DNA of 64,000 bases from Paracoccaceae bacterium (GTDB lineage: Bacteria; Pseudomonadota; Alphaproteobacteria; Rhodobacterales; Rhodobacteraceae): NCBI GenBank assembly GCA_019429405.1, contig JAHYIZ010000011.1:1-64000 (forward strand), read 5' to 3'. Shown in pieces: positions 36,440 through 46,390 of the stretch. The number at the start of each line of letters is the position of its first letter. Within the stretch, counting starts at the first letter, position 1. Both the position numbers and the translations under genes were made by a program. The notes under the pieces are model-generated. The model saw only the letters and a program-made list of their open reading frames with translations. It was not told where the DNA came from and did no database searches.

Positions 36440-37477
36440 TTATGATGCGCCAAGCGCCGCCAAAAGCGCGGCCATATCAGGCGGCAGGGGGGCTGCAAAT
36501 TCCAGCTGCTCGCCGCTGACGGGGTGCGCGAAACCCAGCGTCGCCGCATGCAGCGCCTGACGCGGAAAGGCGCCGAGCGCGGCTGCGGCCGCTGGCCCCA
36601 GCGCCCGCGCCGCCGCCTTGCGCGCACCGCCATAGGTGGCATCGCCCACCAGCCCGTGCCCGGCATAGGCCATGTGCACACGGATCTGGTGCGTGCGCCC
36701 GGTTTCAAGCCAGCATTCAAGCAGCGCAATCGCAGGCGGTGCGCCGAAGGCCTCAAGCACGCGTGCCCGCGTCACCGCATGGCGCCCGGCCTCCCAGACC
36801 ACGGCCTGACGCTGGCGGTCGGTCTTGTGGCGGGCAAGGTTGGTGGCAATGCACAGCACGTTCGCCGCCTCGAACCCGACCCCGCGCAGCCCGCGCAAGC
36901 GCGGGTCGGCGGCCGAGGGCACGCCATGCACCAGCGCCAGATAACGCCGGTGCACGCTGTGGGCCTCGAACTGCGCGGCCAGCCCGTGATGCGCGCGGTC
37001 CGATTTTGCCACCACCAGCAGGCCGCTTGTATCCTTGTCGATCCGGTGCACGATGCCGGGGCGCGCCTCGCCGCCCACGCCTGAAAGCCGCCCGCCGAAA
37101 TGGTGCAGCAGCGCATTGACCAGCGTGCCGTCAAGCGACCCCGGCGCCGGATGCACCACAAGCCCGGCGGGCTTGTCGATCACGATCAGGTCGTCGTCCT
37201 CCCAGATCACGCTCAGCGCGATGTCCTCGGCTTGCGTTTCGACCGCGCGTGGCGCCTCCAGCGTGATCTGGTAAACTTCGCCTGCCGCGACCCGCGCCTT
37301 GAGGTCGCGCACCAGCACCCCGTCACGCGCCACCGCGCCCTCGTCGATCAGCCGCGCCAGACGCGAGCGCGACAGCGCCGCATCCTCTGGCACAAATCGC
37401 GCCAACGCCTTATCAAGACGCTCAGGCGGGGCCTCGCCGATCACCACCTCAAGGATGCGCGCTTCCATGTCCGACAT
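36440..37477 (-). CDS. rluD: Pseudouridine synthase RluD family
   Basis: 345-residue RNA pseudouridine synthase; RluD modifies 23S rRNA helix 69. An N-terminal S4 RNA-binding domain (LDKALARFVPEDAALSRSRL) is followed by the catalytic motif GIVHRIDKDTSGL, whose Asp147 is the catalytic residue, and LETGRTHQIRVHMAYAGHG with GDATYGG. The start at 37477 has GGAAGG upstream. Its start region overlaps that of the divergent DUF6476 gene, sharing bases of both start codons. A few longer upstream ATGs exist but would lie inside that gene. Confidence 0.93.
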   Translation of the reverse strand: MSDMEARILEVVIGEAPPERLDKALARFVPEDAALSRSRLARLIDEGAVARDGVLVRDLKARVAAGEVYQITLEAPRAVETQAEDIALSVIWEDDDLIVIDKPAGLVVHPAPGSLDGTLVNALLHHFGGRLSGVGGEARPGIVHRIDKDTSGLLVVAKSDRAHHGLAAQFEAHSVHRRYLALVHGVPSAADPRLRGLRGVGFEAANVLCIATNLARHKTDRQRQAVVWEAGRHAVTRARVLEAFGAPPAIALLECWLETGRTHQIRVHMAYAGHGLVGDATYGGARKAAARALGPAAAAALGAFPRQALHAATLGFAHPVSGEQLEFAAPLPPDMAALLAALGAS

Positions 37478-37778
37478 GCCTTCCGAGCCAACCCCGACCG
37501 GCCCGCTGCCGCCCGAGTTGCGCTTCATCAAACGCCTGGTGACGGTGCTGACCGCCACCATGATTGCGGGCCTTCTAACGATCGTGGTGCTGCTTGTCAT
37601 CCGTATCGCGGCACCCACCACCAAGCTGCCCACGCTGCCCGCAGATATCGCTTTGCCCGCCGGGGCTGAAATAACCGCGCTGACCTTTGCCGAAGGGTTC
37701 ATCGTGGTCGTCACGAAAACCGGCGAAGTGTTGATCTACGCAGCCGATGGCAGCCTGCGGCAAAGCCTGAAACCCTGA
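37467..37778 (+). CDS. Small membrane protein (DUF6476-like)
   Basis: 103 residues: a proline-rich cytoplasmic start (MSDMPSEPTPTGPLPPE), one long hydrophobic helix (RLVTVLTATMIAGLLTIVVL), and a C-terminal beta-rich extracytoplasmic part (AGAEITALTFAEGFIVVV, TKTGEVLIYAADG). I believe this matches the DUF6476 family found next to rluD in Rhodobacteraceae. ATGs at 37467 and 37476 are possible; the latter shares bases with the rluD start codon. Function unknown. Confidence 0.75.
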   Translation: MSDMPSEPTPTGPLPPELRFIKRLVTVLTATMIAGLLTIVVLLVIRIAAPTTKLPTLPADIALPAGAEITALTFAEGFIVVVTKTGEVLIYAADGSLRQSLKP

Positions 37779-37782
37779 ACAT

Positions 37783-37872
37783 TGCGGCTTGCCTTGGTCT
37801 AAATATCTCCTGCGGAGCGCCTTTTGGCCGCAAGAGCCTCCGGCGGGGATATTTTATCCAAGGCAAGCCGCA
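37783..37872. repeat. Palindromic element between DUF6476 and ubiK genes
   Basis: A perfect 15-base inverted repeat (TGCGGCTTGCCTTGG at 37783-37797, CCAAGGCAAGCCGCA at 37858-37872) encloses further partly paired sequence including AAATATCTCC and GGGGATATTT. The roughly 90-base hairpin sits between two convergent genes. The core resembles repeats I associate with Rhodobacteraceae intergenic regions and shares AAAATATCC-type sequence with the element inside xdhA. It may also stop transcription from both sides. Confidence 0.75.
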
Positions 37873-37887
37873 GAACGCGCTCGCTGC

Positions 37888-38154
37888 TCAGGCTTTTGGT
37901 TTGGCGGCTTTCGCGGGTTTTGCGTCGAGCGCGTCAAGCCGGGCCTTCAGCGCCTCGTTTTCTCCGCGCGCTTTCGTGGCCATCGCCTTTACCGCGTCGA
38001 ACTCTTCGCGGGTGACAAAGTCGCGATCGGCCAGCCAACGGTCCATCCAGCCTTTCATCGCGGTTTCCGCCTCGGTCTTGGCGCCCTGCGCCACGCCGAC
38101 GGCGTTGGTCATCAGTTTCGACATTTCATCAAAAAACTTGTTGGGCGCTTGCAT
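37888..38154 (-). CDS. ubiK: UbiK-like ubiquinone accessory factor (BMFP domain)
   Basis: 88 residues from the ATG at 38154, which has GCAGGAG eight bases upstream (an in-frame ATG at 38169 lies inside that site's leader). It matches the BMFP/UbiK family: an N-terminal amphipathic helix (NKFFDEMSKLMTNAVGV), then RWLADRDFVTREEFDAVKAMA and a C-terminal coiled coil with an Ala/Lys-rich tail. UbiK helps assemble the aerobic ubiquinone biosynthesis complex in gammaproteobacteria; the role here is by family. Divergent from lgt. Confidence 0.8.
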   Translation of the reverse strand: MQAPNKFFDEMSKLMTNAVGVAQGAKTEAETAMKGWMDRWLADRDFVTREEFDAVKAMATKARGENEALKARLDALDAKPAKAAKPKA

Positions 38155-38262
38155 GGCGGGCTCCTGCATTCGGGTCAGGCCCTATATGGGCGGGCGGGCG
38201 CGAAACCTCAAGGTTGACTTCGCGCAGCACTCGGGGTCTTTCTCGGCGCCAAAGGAGCCGCC

Positions 38263-39144
38263 ATGCCCCCAGCCATCGTCTTTCCAAACCTCAGCCCCGA
38301 TGTGTTTTCGATCTCGCTCTGGGGCTTTGAATTTGCGCTGCGCTGGTATGCGCTGGCCTATATCGCCGGGTTGCTGGCGGCATGGCGCATTCTGCTTGCG
38401 CTGATGCGGCGGCCAGCGCTTTGGGGCGGTGCGGCGCCCATGGCGCCCGAAGCGGTGGAAGAGTTGATCACCGCCATCGTGCTTGGCGTGGTGATCGGCG
38501 GGCGGCTTGGCTTTGTGCTGTTTTACCAGCCGGGCTACTATCTTGCGCATCCGTTCGACATTCTGAAGGTCTGGCAGGGCGGGATGTCGTTTCATGGCGG
38601 CTTTCTGGGGGTCGTGGTGGCGGGGCTTTGGTATTGCCGCCGCCATGCGACCGCGCCCTTGCCGCTTGCCGATGCCTTCGCGCTTGCCACCCCGGTGGGG
38701 TTGATGCTGGGGCGGATCGCCAATTTCATCAACGCCGAGCTTTGGGGCCGCCCGACCACGATGCCCTGGGGCGTGATCTTTCCGGGCATCGAGGCACAGA
38801 CCTGCCCCGGCGTAGTCGGCGCCTGCGCGCGCCACCCTTCGCAGCTTTACGAGGCGGGTCTGGAGGGGCTGGTGCTGGGACTGGTGCTGCTGATCTTGCT
38901 GCGGCGCGGGGCCTTGCGCGCACCGGGGCGCATTCTGGGCACCTTTTTGGCGGGGTATGGCACAGCGCGGTTTTTTGTCGAGTTCTTCCGGCAGGCCGAT
39001 GCGCAATACATCTCGCCCGACAACCCGCTTGGCCATGTCATCGGGCTGGCGGGCTGGGGGCTGAGCATGGGGCAGCTCTTGTCACTGCCGATGCTGGCGG
39101 CGGGCCTGTGGTTCGTGTGGCGGGCACGGGGCGCGCGGCGGTGA
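38263..39144 (+). CDS. lgt: Prolipoprotein diacylglyceryl transferase
   Basis: 293-residue inner-membrane enzyme that adds diacylglycerol to the lipobox Cys of lipoproteins. It has the invariant [11 protein letters not shown] (catalytic His region) and [16 protein letters not shown] with essential Arg, plus about seven hydrophobic helices. GGAG lies upstream in AAAGGAGCCGCC. Its stop overlaps the GTG start of the next gene (GTGA); lgt-midA-pgeF form an operon common in this group. Confidence 0.96.
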   Translation: MPPAIVFPNLSPDVFSISLWGFEFALRWYALAYIAGLLAAWRILLALMRRPALWGGAAPMAPEAVEELITAIVLGVVIGGRLGFVLFYQPGYYLAHPFDILKVWQGGMSFHGGFLGVVVAGLWYCRRHATAPLPLADAFALATPVGLMLGRIANFINAELWGRPTTMPWGVIFPGIEAQTCPGVVGACARHPSQLYEAGLEGLVLGLVLLILLRRGALRAPGRILGTFLAGYGTARFFVEFFRQADAQYISPDNPLGHVIGLAGWGLSMGQLLSLPMLAAGLWFVWRARGARR

Positions 39145-40244
39145 CGCCGCTTGGGCACCTGATTGCGCGCCGCATCGCGGCCACGGGGCCGATGACGCTG
39201 GCCGACTTTATGGCCACCTGCCTGCTGCACCCCGAGCACGGATATTACACCAACCGCGACCCTTTGGGGGCGGCGGGCGATTTTACCACCGCACCCGAAA
39301 TCAGCCAGATGTTCGGGGAGCTGATCGGCCTTGCGCTGGCGCAGGCGTGGCGCGACCAAGGCGCGCCCGCGCGCATCGTGCTGGCCGAGCCGGGGCCGGG
39401 GCGCGGCACGCTGATGGCTGACATGCTGCGCGCCACCGCGCGGGTGCCGGGGTTTGCGGCGGCGGTGGGCGTGCATCTGGTCGAGGCCTCGCCCGCCTTG
39501 CGCGCGGTGCAAGCGGCACGGCTGGGCGCCCACGCGCCGCACTGGCACGACAGCCTTGCCGATCTGCCCGAGGGGCCGCTTTTTCTGGTCGCCAACGAGT
39601 TTTTCGATGCCCTTCCGATCCGCCAGTTCGTGCGGGTGGGCAATGAATGGGCCGAGCGGCAGGTCGGACTGGCGGACGGAGCGCTGATACTTGGCCTTGC
39701 GCCGCCGATGCCGTTGGCAGCCCTTGCCCATCGGCTCGCCGATACCCGGCCCGGTGACGTGGTTGAAACCTGCGCCCCGGCCGAGGCGATGGTGGCCGAA
39801 ATTGCCCGGCGCATCGCGGCGCATGGCGGCGCTGCGATCTTCATCGACTATGGCGGCGCCACCAGCCTTGGTGACACCTTTCAGGCCTTGCGCGCTCATG
39901 CGCCCTGCGACCCGCTGGCGGCACCCGGCGAGGCCGATCTGACGGCGCATGTGGCCTTTGCGCCACTGGCGGCAGCGGCGCGCGCGGCAGGCGCCGGGGC
40001 CAGTGCCCTGACCGCGCAAGGGGTGCTGCTGGAGCGGCTTGGCATCACCGAACGCGCCCGTGTGCTGGCGCGCGGGCAGACGGGCGCGGGCCTTGCAAGC
40101 CACATTGCCGCGCACCGACGCTTGACCCACCCGCAGGAAATGGGAAACCTGTTCCAGGCGCTTGCGATTCACCCCTTGGGCGCCCCACCGCCGCCGGGAT
40201 TTGACCCGGACCAGCCAAAGGCAGCCAATGCCCACCACGCTTGA
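39141..40244 (+). CDS. MidA/NDUFAF7-type SAM-dependent methyltransferase (DUF185)
   Basis: 367-residue class I methyltransferase. GTG start at 39141 overlaps the lgt stop. Family signatures: [37 protein letters not shown] and the SAM-binding [16 protein letters not shown] with the later [17 protein letters not shown]. In mitochondria the orthologue methylates complex I subunit NDUFS2 and is needed for complex I assembly; a bacterial role in the same process is plausible but untested here. Second gene of lgt-midA-pgeF; its end overlaps the pgeF start by 17 bases. Confidence 0.9.
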   Translation: MTPLGHLIARRIAATGPMTLADFMATCLLHPEHGYYTNRDPLGAAGDFTTAPEISQMFGELIGLALAQAWRDQGAPARIVLAEPGPGRGTLMADMLRATARVPGFAAAVGVHLVEASPALRAVQAARLGAHAPHWHDSLADLPEGPLFLVANEFFDALPIRQFVRVGNEWAERQVGLADGALILGLAPPMPLAALAHRLADTRPGDVVETCAPAEAMVAEIARRIAAHGGAAIFIDYGGATSLGDTFQALRAHAPCDPLAAPGEADLTAHVAFAPLAAAARAAGAGASALTAQGVLLERLGITERARVLARGQTGAGLASHIAAHRRLTHPQEMGNLFQALAIHPLGAPPPPGFDPDQPKAANAHHA

Positions 40245-40992
40245 GTTCTTGACATCACCCACGCTCGCGCCGCTGCGCCACGGATTCTTTACCCGCCGGG
40301 GCGGCGCCTCTTCGGGCATTTTCGCGGGGCTGAACTGCGGCCCAGGGTCGAGCGACCAGAGCGAGGCGGTTGCGATCAACCGCAGCCGCGCCGCCGCCGC
40401 AATGGGCGCCGAGGTCACAGCACTGGCGGGTGTCAATCAGGTGCATTCGGCCGCTGTGGTCGCGGTCACGGCGCCACCGCCCGCGCCGCTTCCGAACGCC
40501 GACGCGCTGGTTACGGGCACGCCGGGGGTGGTGCTGAGTGTGCTGACCGCCGATTGCCAGCCGGTGTTGTTCGCCGATGTCACCGCCGGGGTTATTGGCG
40601 CCGCCCATGCGGGCTGGAAGGGCACGTTGGGCGGCGTGCTGGAAGCAACGCTTGACGCGATGGAGGCGCTTGGCGCGCGGCGCGACGATACGGTGGCGGT
40701 GATCGGGCCCTGCATCAGCCAACGCGCCTATGAGGTGGGCCACGACTTTCTGGAGACCTTCCTTGCCGAAGATGACGGCTACGGGCGCTTTTTCGCGGCC
40801 GGCCCCAATGGCAGGCCAATGTTCGATCTGCCCGCGTTGGCGCTTTACCGGCTGCGGGCGGCGGGCATCGGGCATGCGGAGTGGACGCGCCATTGCACCT
40901 ATTCTGACCCCGACCGGTTCTTTTCCTACCGCCGCACCACCCACCTTGGCGAAGCCGACTATGGCCGCCTGATTTCGACCATCCGGCTTTGA
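40228..40992 (+). CDS. pgeF: PgeF/YfiH laccase-domain purine nucleoside phosphorylase
   Basis: 254 residues of the multi-copper polyphenol oxidoreductase-like (laccase-domain) family, shown in other bacteria to act on purine nucleosides and to edit peptidoglycan precursors. Signatures: FTRRGGASSGIFAGLNCG, NQVHSAAV, LTADCQPVLF and GAAHAGWKGTLGGV with the zinc/copper-site His and Cys residues. ATG at 40228 is preceded by AAAGGCAGCC and lies inside the end of the methyltransferase gene. Last gene of the lgt operon. Confidence 0.9.
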   Translation: MPTTLEFLTSPTLAPLRHGFFTRRGGASSGIFAGLNCGPGSSDQSEAVAINRSRAAAAMGAEVTALAGVNQVHSAAVVAVTAPPPAPLPNADALVTGTPGVVLSVLTADCQPVLFADVTAGVIGAAHAGWKGTLGGVLEATLDAMEALGARRDDTVAVIGPCISQRAYEVGHDFLETFLAEDDGYGRFFAAGPNGRPMFDLPALALYRLRAAGIGHAEWTRHCTYSDPDRFFSYRRTTHLGEADYGRLISTIRL

Positions 40993-41223
40993 CCCGCGCC
41001 GCAATGCTGCCACTTTTGGCGGGCCGGTTGCGCGCCCTGATGCACAATCGCGATGATTTACTGCAAATTTTGAAACAATCCGGCACAGGCACGCCTGGCG
41101 CAAGTTCACAGCAATTGCCCGGTGATGCCGCATAGCCGCCGCAAATCATTGCGAAAAAGGGGCATCCGGGCAGCAAGACCCGACCCGACACGCCGACCAT
41201 CGGCACAAGGCAGGAGCACCAAG

Positions 41224-41397
41224 ATGACCCCCAAGAAACCCCGCCGCTGGCTGCAATCCGCCATCGCCGAAGCCGCCAAATGCGAGGTCGCGATGCCGTG
41301 GCAGCGAGGCGCGGTGCGCGCGCAAACCGTTGCCCGGCGCAGCGAAGCGGCAAACCCGCGCGTCACCGGTCTGCGCGCGGTCTTGCGCCGCGCCTGA
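41224..41397 (+). CDS. Small basic protein (57 aa)
   Basis: Short frame with GGAG eight bases upstream of its ATG (AGGAGCACCAAG). It encodes a basic peptide, MTPKKPRRWLQSAIAEAAK followed by CEVAMPWQRG and many Arg. I recall similar short proteins with an AMPWQRG motif in Rhodobacteraceae genomes, so I think it is real, but no function is known to me. It lies 231 bases after pgeF; that gap holds no other gene. Confidence 0.6.
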   Translation: MTPKKPRRWLQSAIAEAAKCEVAMPWQRGAVRAQTVARRSEAANPRVTGLRAVLRRA

Positions 41398-41608
41398 CCG
41401 GCACCCGATTCGCCATGCTCGCTACAATTGTGGCAAGGTTTTGCAAAACTTGGAAACAGTCATGGGGCGCGGGGCCGAATTGGCGCTGCGCCCCGCGCCA
41501 ATTTCGCTGCTAATTTGACAACGCAGCGGCGATGCCCGCATTCTAAGTGCCTGTTTGTCTGTACTCGGTGGGGGCCGCTGCAGACGTGATGAGACCGAAA
41601 GGCCGATC

Positions 41609-42415
41609 ATGTCCTATCCCCACCGCCCCACCGCAACTTTTGCGGTGCAGGGTCAGCGCCTTGCAGCCGGTTCGCTTTCCACCCGCGAATTGCAGGCGCC
41701 GCCGCGCAATGCCCGACCGCAGCAGCCGCGCGCCCTGACGCGCCGCTATGAGGCGGCTTGGTTGAACGCATCAGGCGACGCCGAAAGCTCCACCCGCATT
41801 GCCCCGGCGACCGCTCTTTTTGAGGAAGCGTTTTCGGCCATGGCACGCGGCGCGCTGGTGGCGACCGAGGCAGGGCCGGTGGCGGTAGAAGACCTCGTGC
41901 CCGGCATGCGCGCGCTGACCGCCGAGGGGCGCGCCGAAACCATCACCTGGATCGGGTCGATGACGCTTTACCCCAACGCCGAAGGCGAAAGTGACGCCAC
42001 CCTGACGCGCATCACCGCCGAGGCCTTTGGCGCCAATCGCCCGGTGCACGATCTGGTGCTTGGGCCGCGCGCGCGACTTTTGCTGCGCGATGCGCGCTGC
42101 CGCTCGGTGGCGGGCAGCGACGCGGCCTATGTGCCCGCCCGCGCCTTCGTCGATGGCGTAAGCGTGATCGAGCTGCGCCCGGTGGTGCCTATCAACGTCT
42201 TCCATCTTGTGCTGCAACGGCAGTCGAGCCTGCGGGTGACGGGCATGGAGATGGAAAGCTACCACCCCGGCACGGGCATCGAAGCGATGGTCGAGCCGCG
42301 CATGCTGGCGCTCTTTTCCGCGCTCTTTCCGCAACTGGCGCGGCTGGCCGATTTCGGGCCGCATGCCCACCCAAGGCTGACGCGGTTCGAGGTCGAGCAG
42401 TTGCTTGATGCCTGA
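41609..42415 (+). CDS. Hint-domain protein lacking the nucleophile Cys
   Basis: 268 residues, start at the ATG at 41609 with AAAGG upstream. After a proline-rich N-terminus it resembles the Hint modules of the RTX proteins: GALVATEAGPVAVEDLVPGMRALT then ITWIGS, VHDLVLGPRARLLL and VPINVFHLVLQRQSSLRV. The position taken by Cys in the others (CFTPGTL) reads MARGALV here, so autocatalytic cleavage is not expected. Such proteins are common in Rhodobacteraceae; function unknown. No signal peptide visible. Confidence 0.78.
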   Translation: MSYPHRPTATFAVQGQRLAAGSLSTRELQAPPRNARPQQPRALTRRYEAAWLNASGDAESSTRIAPATALFEEAFSAMARGALVATEAGPVAVEDLVPGMRALTAEGRAETITWIGSMTLYPNAEGESDATLTRITAEAFGANRPVHDLVLGPRARLLLRDARCRSVAGSDAAYVPARAFVDGVSVIELRPVVPINVFHLVLQRQSSLRVTGMEMESYHPGTGIEAMVEPRMLALFSALFPQLARLADFGPHAHPRLTRFEVEQLLDA

Positions 42416-42433
42416 CCCCGGCGCGAGTGCCCG

Positions 42434-44039
<1,606 letters not shown>

Positions 44040-44231
44040 TCCAGCCCGGCACCGGCGGGCAGAACAGTTTTCGGCCAAGGCGGATCAGGGCGGCAAAACC
44101 GCCCGATCTTTGCCTAAACCTCAATGATCGCTTGAATTGTGCCACAATGGCGCGCTATGCCCCGCGCGACAACGGCGGCGCCAAGGCCGCCATTCCGCCA
44201 ACCCGAACAGGCAAATAGCGAGCCCATCCTG

Positions 44232-45938
44232 ATGTCCCTTTCCAATCTCGCTCCGGTCCCGGAGCTTTTTGTTTCGCACGAATCCGCATTGAAATTGAAA
44301 ATCGAGGCCGGCAACCTGCCCTCGTGGGATCTGACCCCGCGCCAGACCTGCGACCTTGAACTGCTGATGAACGGCGGCTTCAACCCGCTCAAGGGGTTTC
44401 AGGGGCAGGCCGATTACGAAAGCGTGGTTGAGACCATGCGCCTTGCCGATGGCACGCTCTGGCCGATGCCGATCACGCTCGATGTGTCCGAGGCATTCGC
44501 CGCGCAAATCGAACCGGGGCAAGATATTGCGCTGCGCGATCAGGAAGGGGTGATCCTTGCCATTCTGTCGGTTTCCGACAAATGGGTGCCCAACAAGGCC
44601 AATGAGGCGGCAAAGGTTTTCGGCGCCGATGACCTTGCGCACCCGGCGGTGAATTACCTGCACCATATCGCGGGCCCGGTCTACCTTGGCGGCCCGATCA
44701 CCGGCATCCAGCAGCCGGTGCATTACGATTTCAAGGGCCGCCGCGATACGCCCAATGAATTGCGCGCCTTCTTCCGCAAGATGGGCTGGCGCCGCGTGGT
44801 GGCGTTCCAGACCCGCAACCCGCTGCACCGTGCGCATCAGGAACTGACCTTCCGCGCCGCGCGCGAAGCGCAGGCGAACCTGCTCATCCACCCGGTCGTG
44901 GGCATGACCAAGCCGGGCGACGTGGACCATTTCACCCGCGTGCGCTGCTATGAAGCGGTGCTTGACCAATACCCCTCATCGACAACCACCATGAGCCTTT
45001 TGAACCTTGCGATGCGCATGGCGGGCCCGCGCGAGGCGGTCTGGCACGGCCTCATCCGGCGCAACCATGGCTGCACGCATTTCATCGTCGGGCGTGACCA
45101 CGCCGGGCCGGGCAAGAACAGCGCCGGGCAGGATTTTTACGGCCCCTATGATGCGCAGGTGCTCTTCAAGCAATACGAGGCCGAAATCGGGCTGGAGATG
45201 GTCGATTTCAAGCACATGGTCTATGTGCAGGAAAAGGCACAGTATTACCCGGCAAACGAAGTGCCGGAAGGCAGCACCGTGCTCGATATTTCGGGCACCG
45301 AACTGCGCCGCCGCCTGCGCGAGGGGCTGGAAATTCCCGAGTGGTTCAGCTTTCCGCAGGTGGTGACCGAGCTGCGCCGCACCAGCCCCGCGCGGTCAAA
45401 ACAGGGCTTCACAGTGTTTTTCACCGGGCTTTCAGGCAGCGGCAAATCGACCATTGCCAATGCGCTGATGGTCAAGCTGATGGAAATGGGCGGCCGCCCG
45501 GTTACGCTGCTTGATGGTGACGTGGTGCGCAAGCACCTGTCATCAGAGCTTGGCTTTTCCAAGGAACACCGCGACATCAACATCAAGCGTATCGGCTATG
45601 TCGCCAGCGAGATCACCAAGAACGGCGGCATCGCCATTTGCGCGCCGATCGCGCCTTACACTGCCACCCGCCGCGCCGTGCGCGAAATGACCGAGGCCTA
45701 CGGCGCCTTTGTCGAGGTTCATGTGGCAACCTCGATCGAAGAATGCGAACGGCGCGACCGCAAGGGCCTTTATAAGCTGGCGCGCGAAGGCAAGATCAAG
45801 GAATTCACCGGCATTTCAGACCCCTATGAGGCACCGACCAAGGCCGAACTGGTGGTGGATACCGAAAACGTCGATGTTGACCACTGCGCGCATCAGGTGG
45901 TGCTGAAACTTGAAAGCATGGGGCTGATCGCGCACTAA
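44232..45938 (+). CDS. Bifunctional ATP sulfurylase / APS kinase (Sat-CysC fusion)
   Basis: 568-residue fusion making adenosine phosphosulfate and then PAPS for sulfate assimilation. The sulfurylase half has FQTRNPLHRAHQEL and the GRDHAGPGKN loop. The APS kinase half starts near residue 390 with the P-loop FFTGLSGSGKSTIAN and contains LDGDVVRKHLSSELGFSKEHR and RDRKGLYKLA. Start chosen at 44232 (MSLSNLAPVPELF); a longer frame from 44139 is possible. Fusions of this order occur in many alphaproteobacteria. Confidence 0.93.
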   Translation: MSLSNLAPVPELFVSHESALKLKIEAGNLPSWDLTPRQTCDLELLMNGGFNPLKGFQGQADYESVVETMRLADGTLWPMPITLDVSEAFAAQIEPGQDIALRDQEGVILAILSVSDKWVPNKANEAAKVFGADDLAHPAVNYLHHIAGPVYLGGPITGIQQPVHYDFKGRRDTPNELRAFFRKMGWRRVVAFQTRNPLHRAHQELTFRAAREAQANLLIHPVVGMTKPGDVDHFTRVRCYEAVLDQYPSSTTTMSLLNLAMRMAGPREAVWHGLIRRNHGCTHFIVGRDHAGPGKNSAGQDFYGPYDAQVLFKQYEAEIGLEMVDFKHMVYVQEKAQYYPANEVPEGSTVLDISGTELRRRLREGLEIPEWFSFPQVVTELRRTSPARSKQGFTVFFTGLSGSGKSTIANALMVKLMEMGGRPVTLLDGDVVRKHLSSELGFSKEHRDINIKRIGYVASEITKNGGIAICAPIAPYTATRRAVREMTEAYGAFVEVHVATSIEECERRDRKGLYKLAREGKIKEFTGISDPYEAPTKAELVVDTENVDVDHCAHQVVLKLESMGLIAH

Positions 45939-46390
45939 GGCCAAGGCGGCGCCGGGAGAGGGTGATGCGGATTGCAACGTTCTGGCACTCGGGCCGCCTG
46001 CGCAACATGGAGACGCTGTGTCTGGCCTCGTGGCTTGACGACGATCCAAGCGTGTTCGGGCTACACCTGCGCCACAAGCTGCACCCGATCCCGCGCCCCC
46101 GATGCGGCCAGCCTTTATGGTCGGATGCTGGGCCGGTTGGGCTGGGGCTTGCCGCCACCTGAATGGCTGCCAGATCGCAGCTAACAGGCCTGGACGCGGC
46201 CAGCCCGCGGTCCGTCTCAGCGCGCGCGCACGGGTAACACCCGTTTGCGTTATGCAATCAACGACAGCCGGGCGCCTGACCGCGCTTTGGGTCTGGGTGA
46301 CCCGTGCCGCGCATCGGGGCAATGCGCCAACACGCATTGTATTTCGCACACTCAAGTGTCAAATACGACGCGATCAGGGGGAACAAGACG
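45939..46390. other. Gap with a gene remnant
   Basis: 452 bases between Sat-CysC and the glycosyltransferase-like gene. It contains the remnant at 45964-46184 and no intact gene. The last bases hold the GGGGGAAC ribosome-binding site of the downstream gene. Confidence 0.6.
45964..46184 (+). pseudogene. Remnant of a sugar-transferase-like gene
   Basis: An ATG start with the reading MRIATFWHSGRLRNMETLCLAS, the typical N-terminus of bacterial GT32-like (alpha-1,4-glycosyltransferase-type) proteins that begin M(K/R)IA-FW-G. After about 40 residues it breaks up; a second fragment (AASLYGRMLGRLGWGLPPPEW) continues in another frame and ends at 46184. The rest of such a gene (normally about 250 residues) is missing. 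Length and frameshift argue for a degraded copy. Identification rests on the first 25 residues only. Confidence 0.5.
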
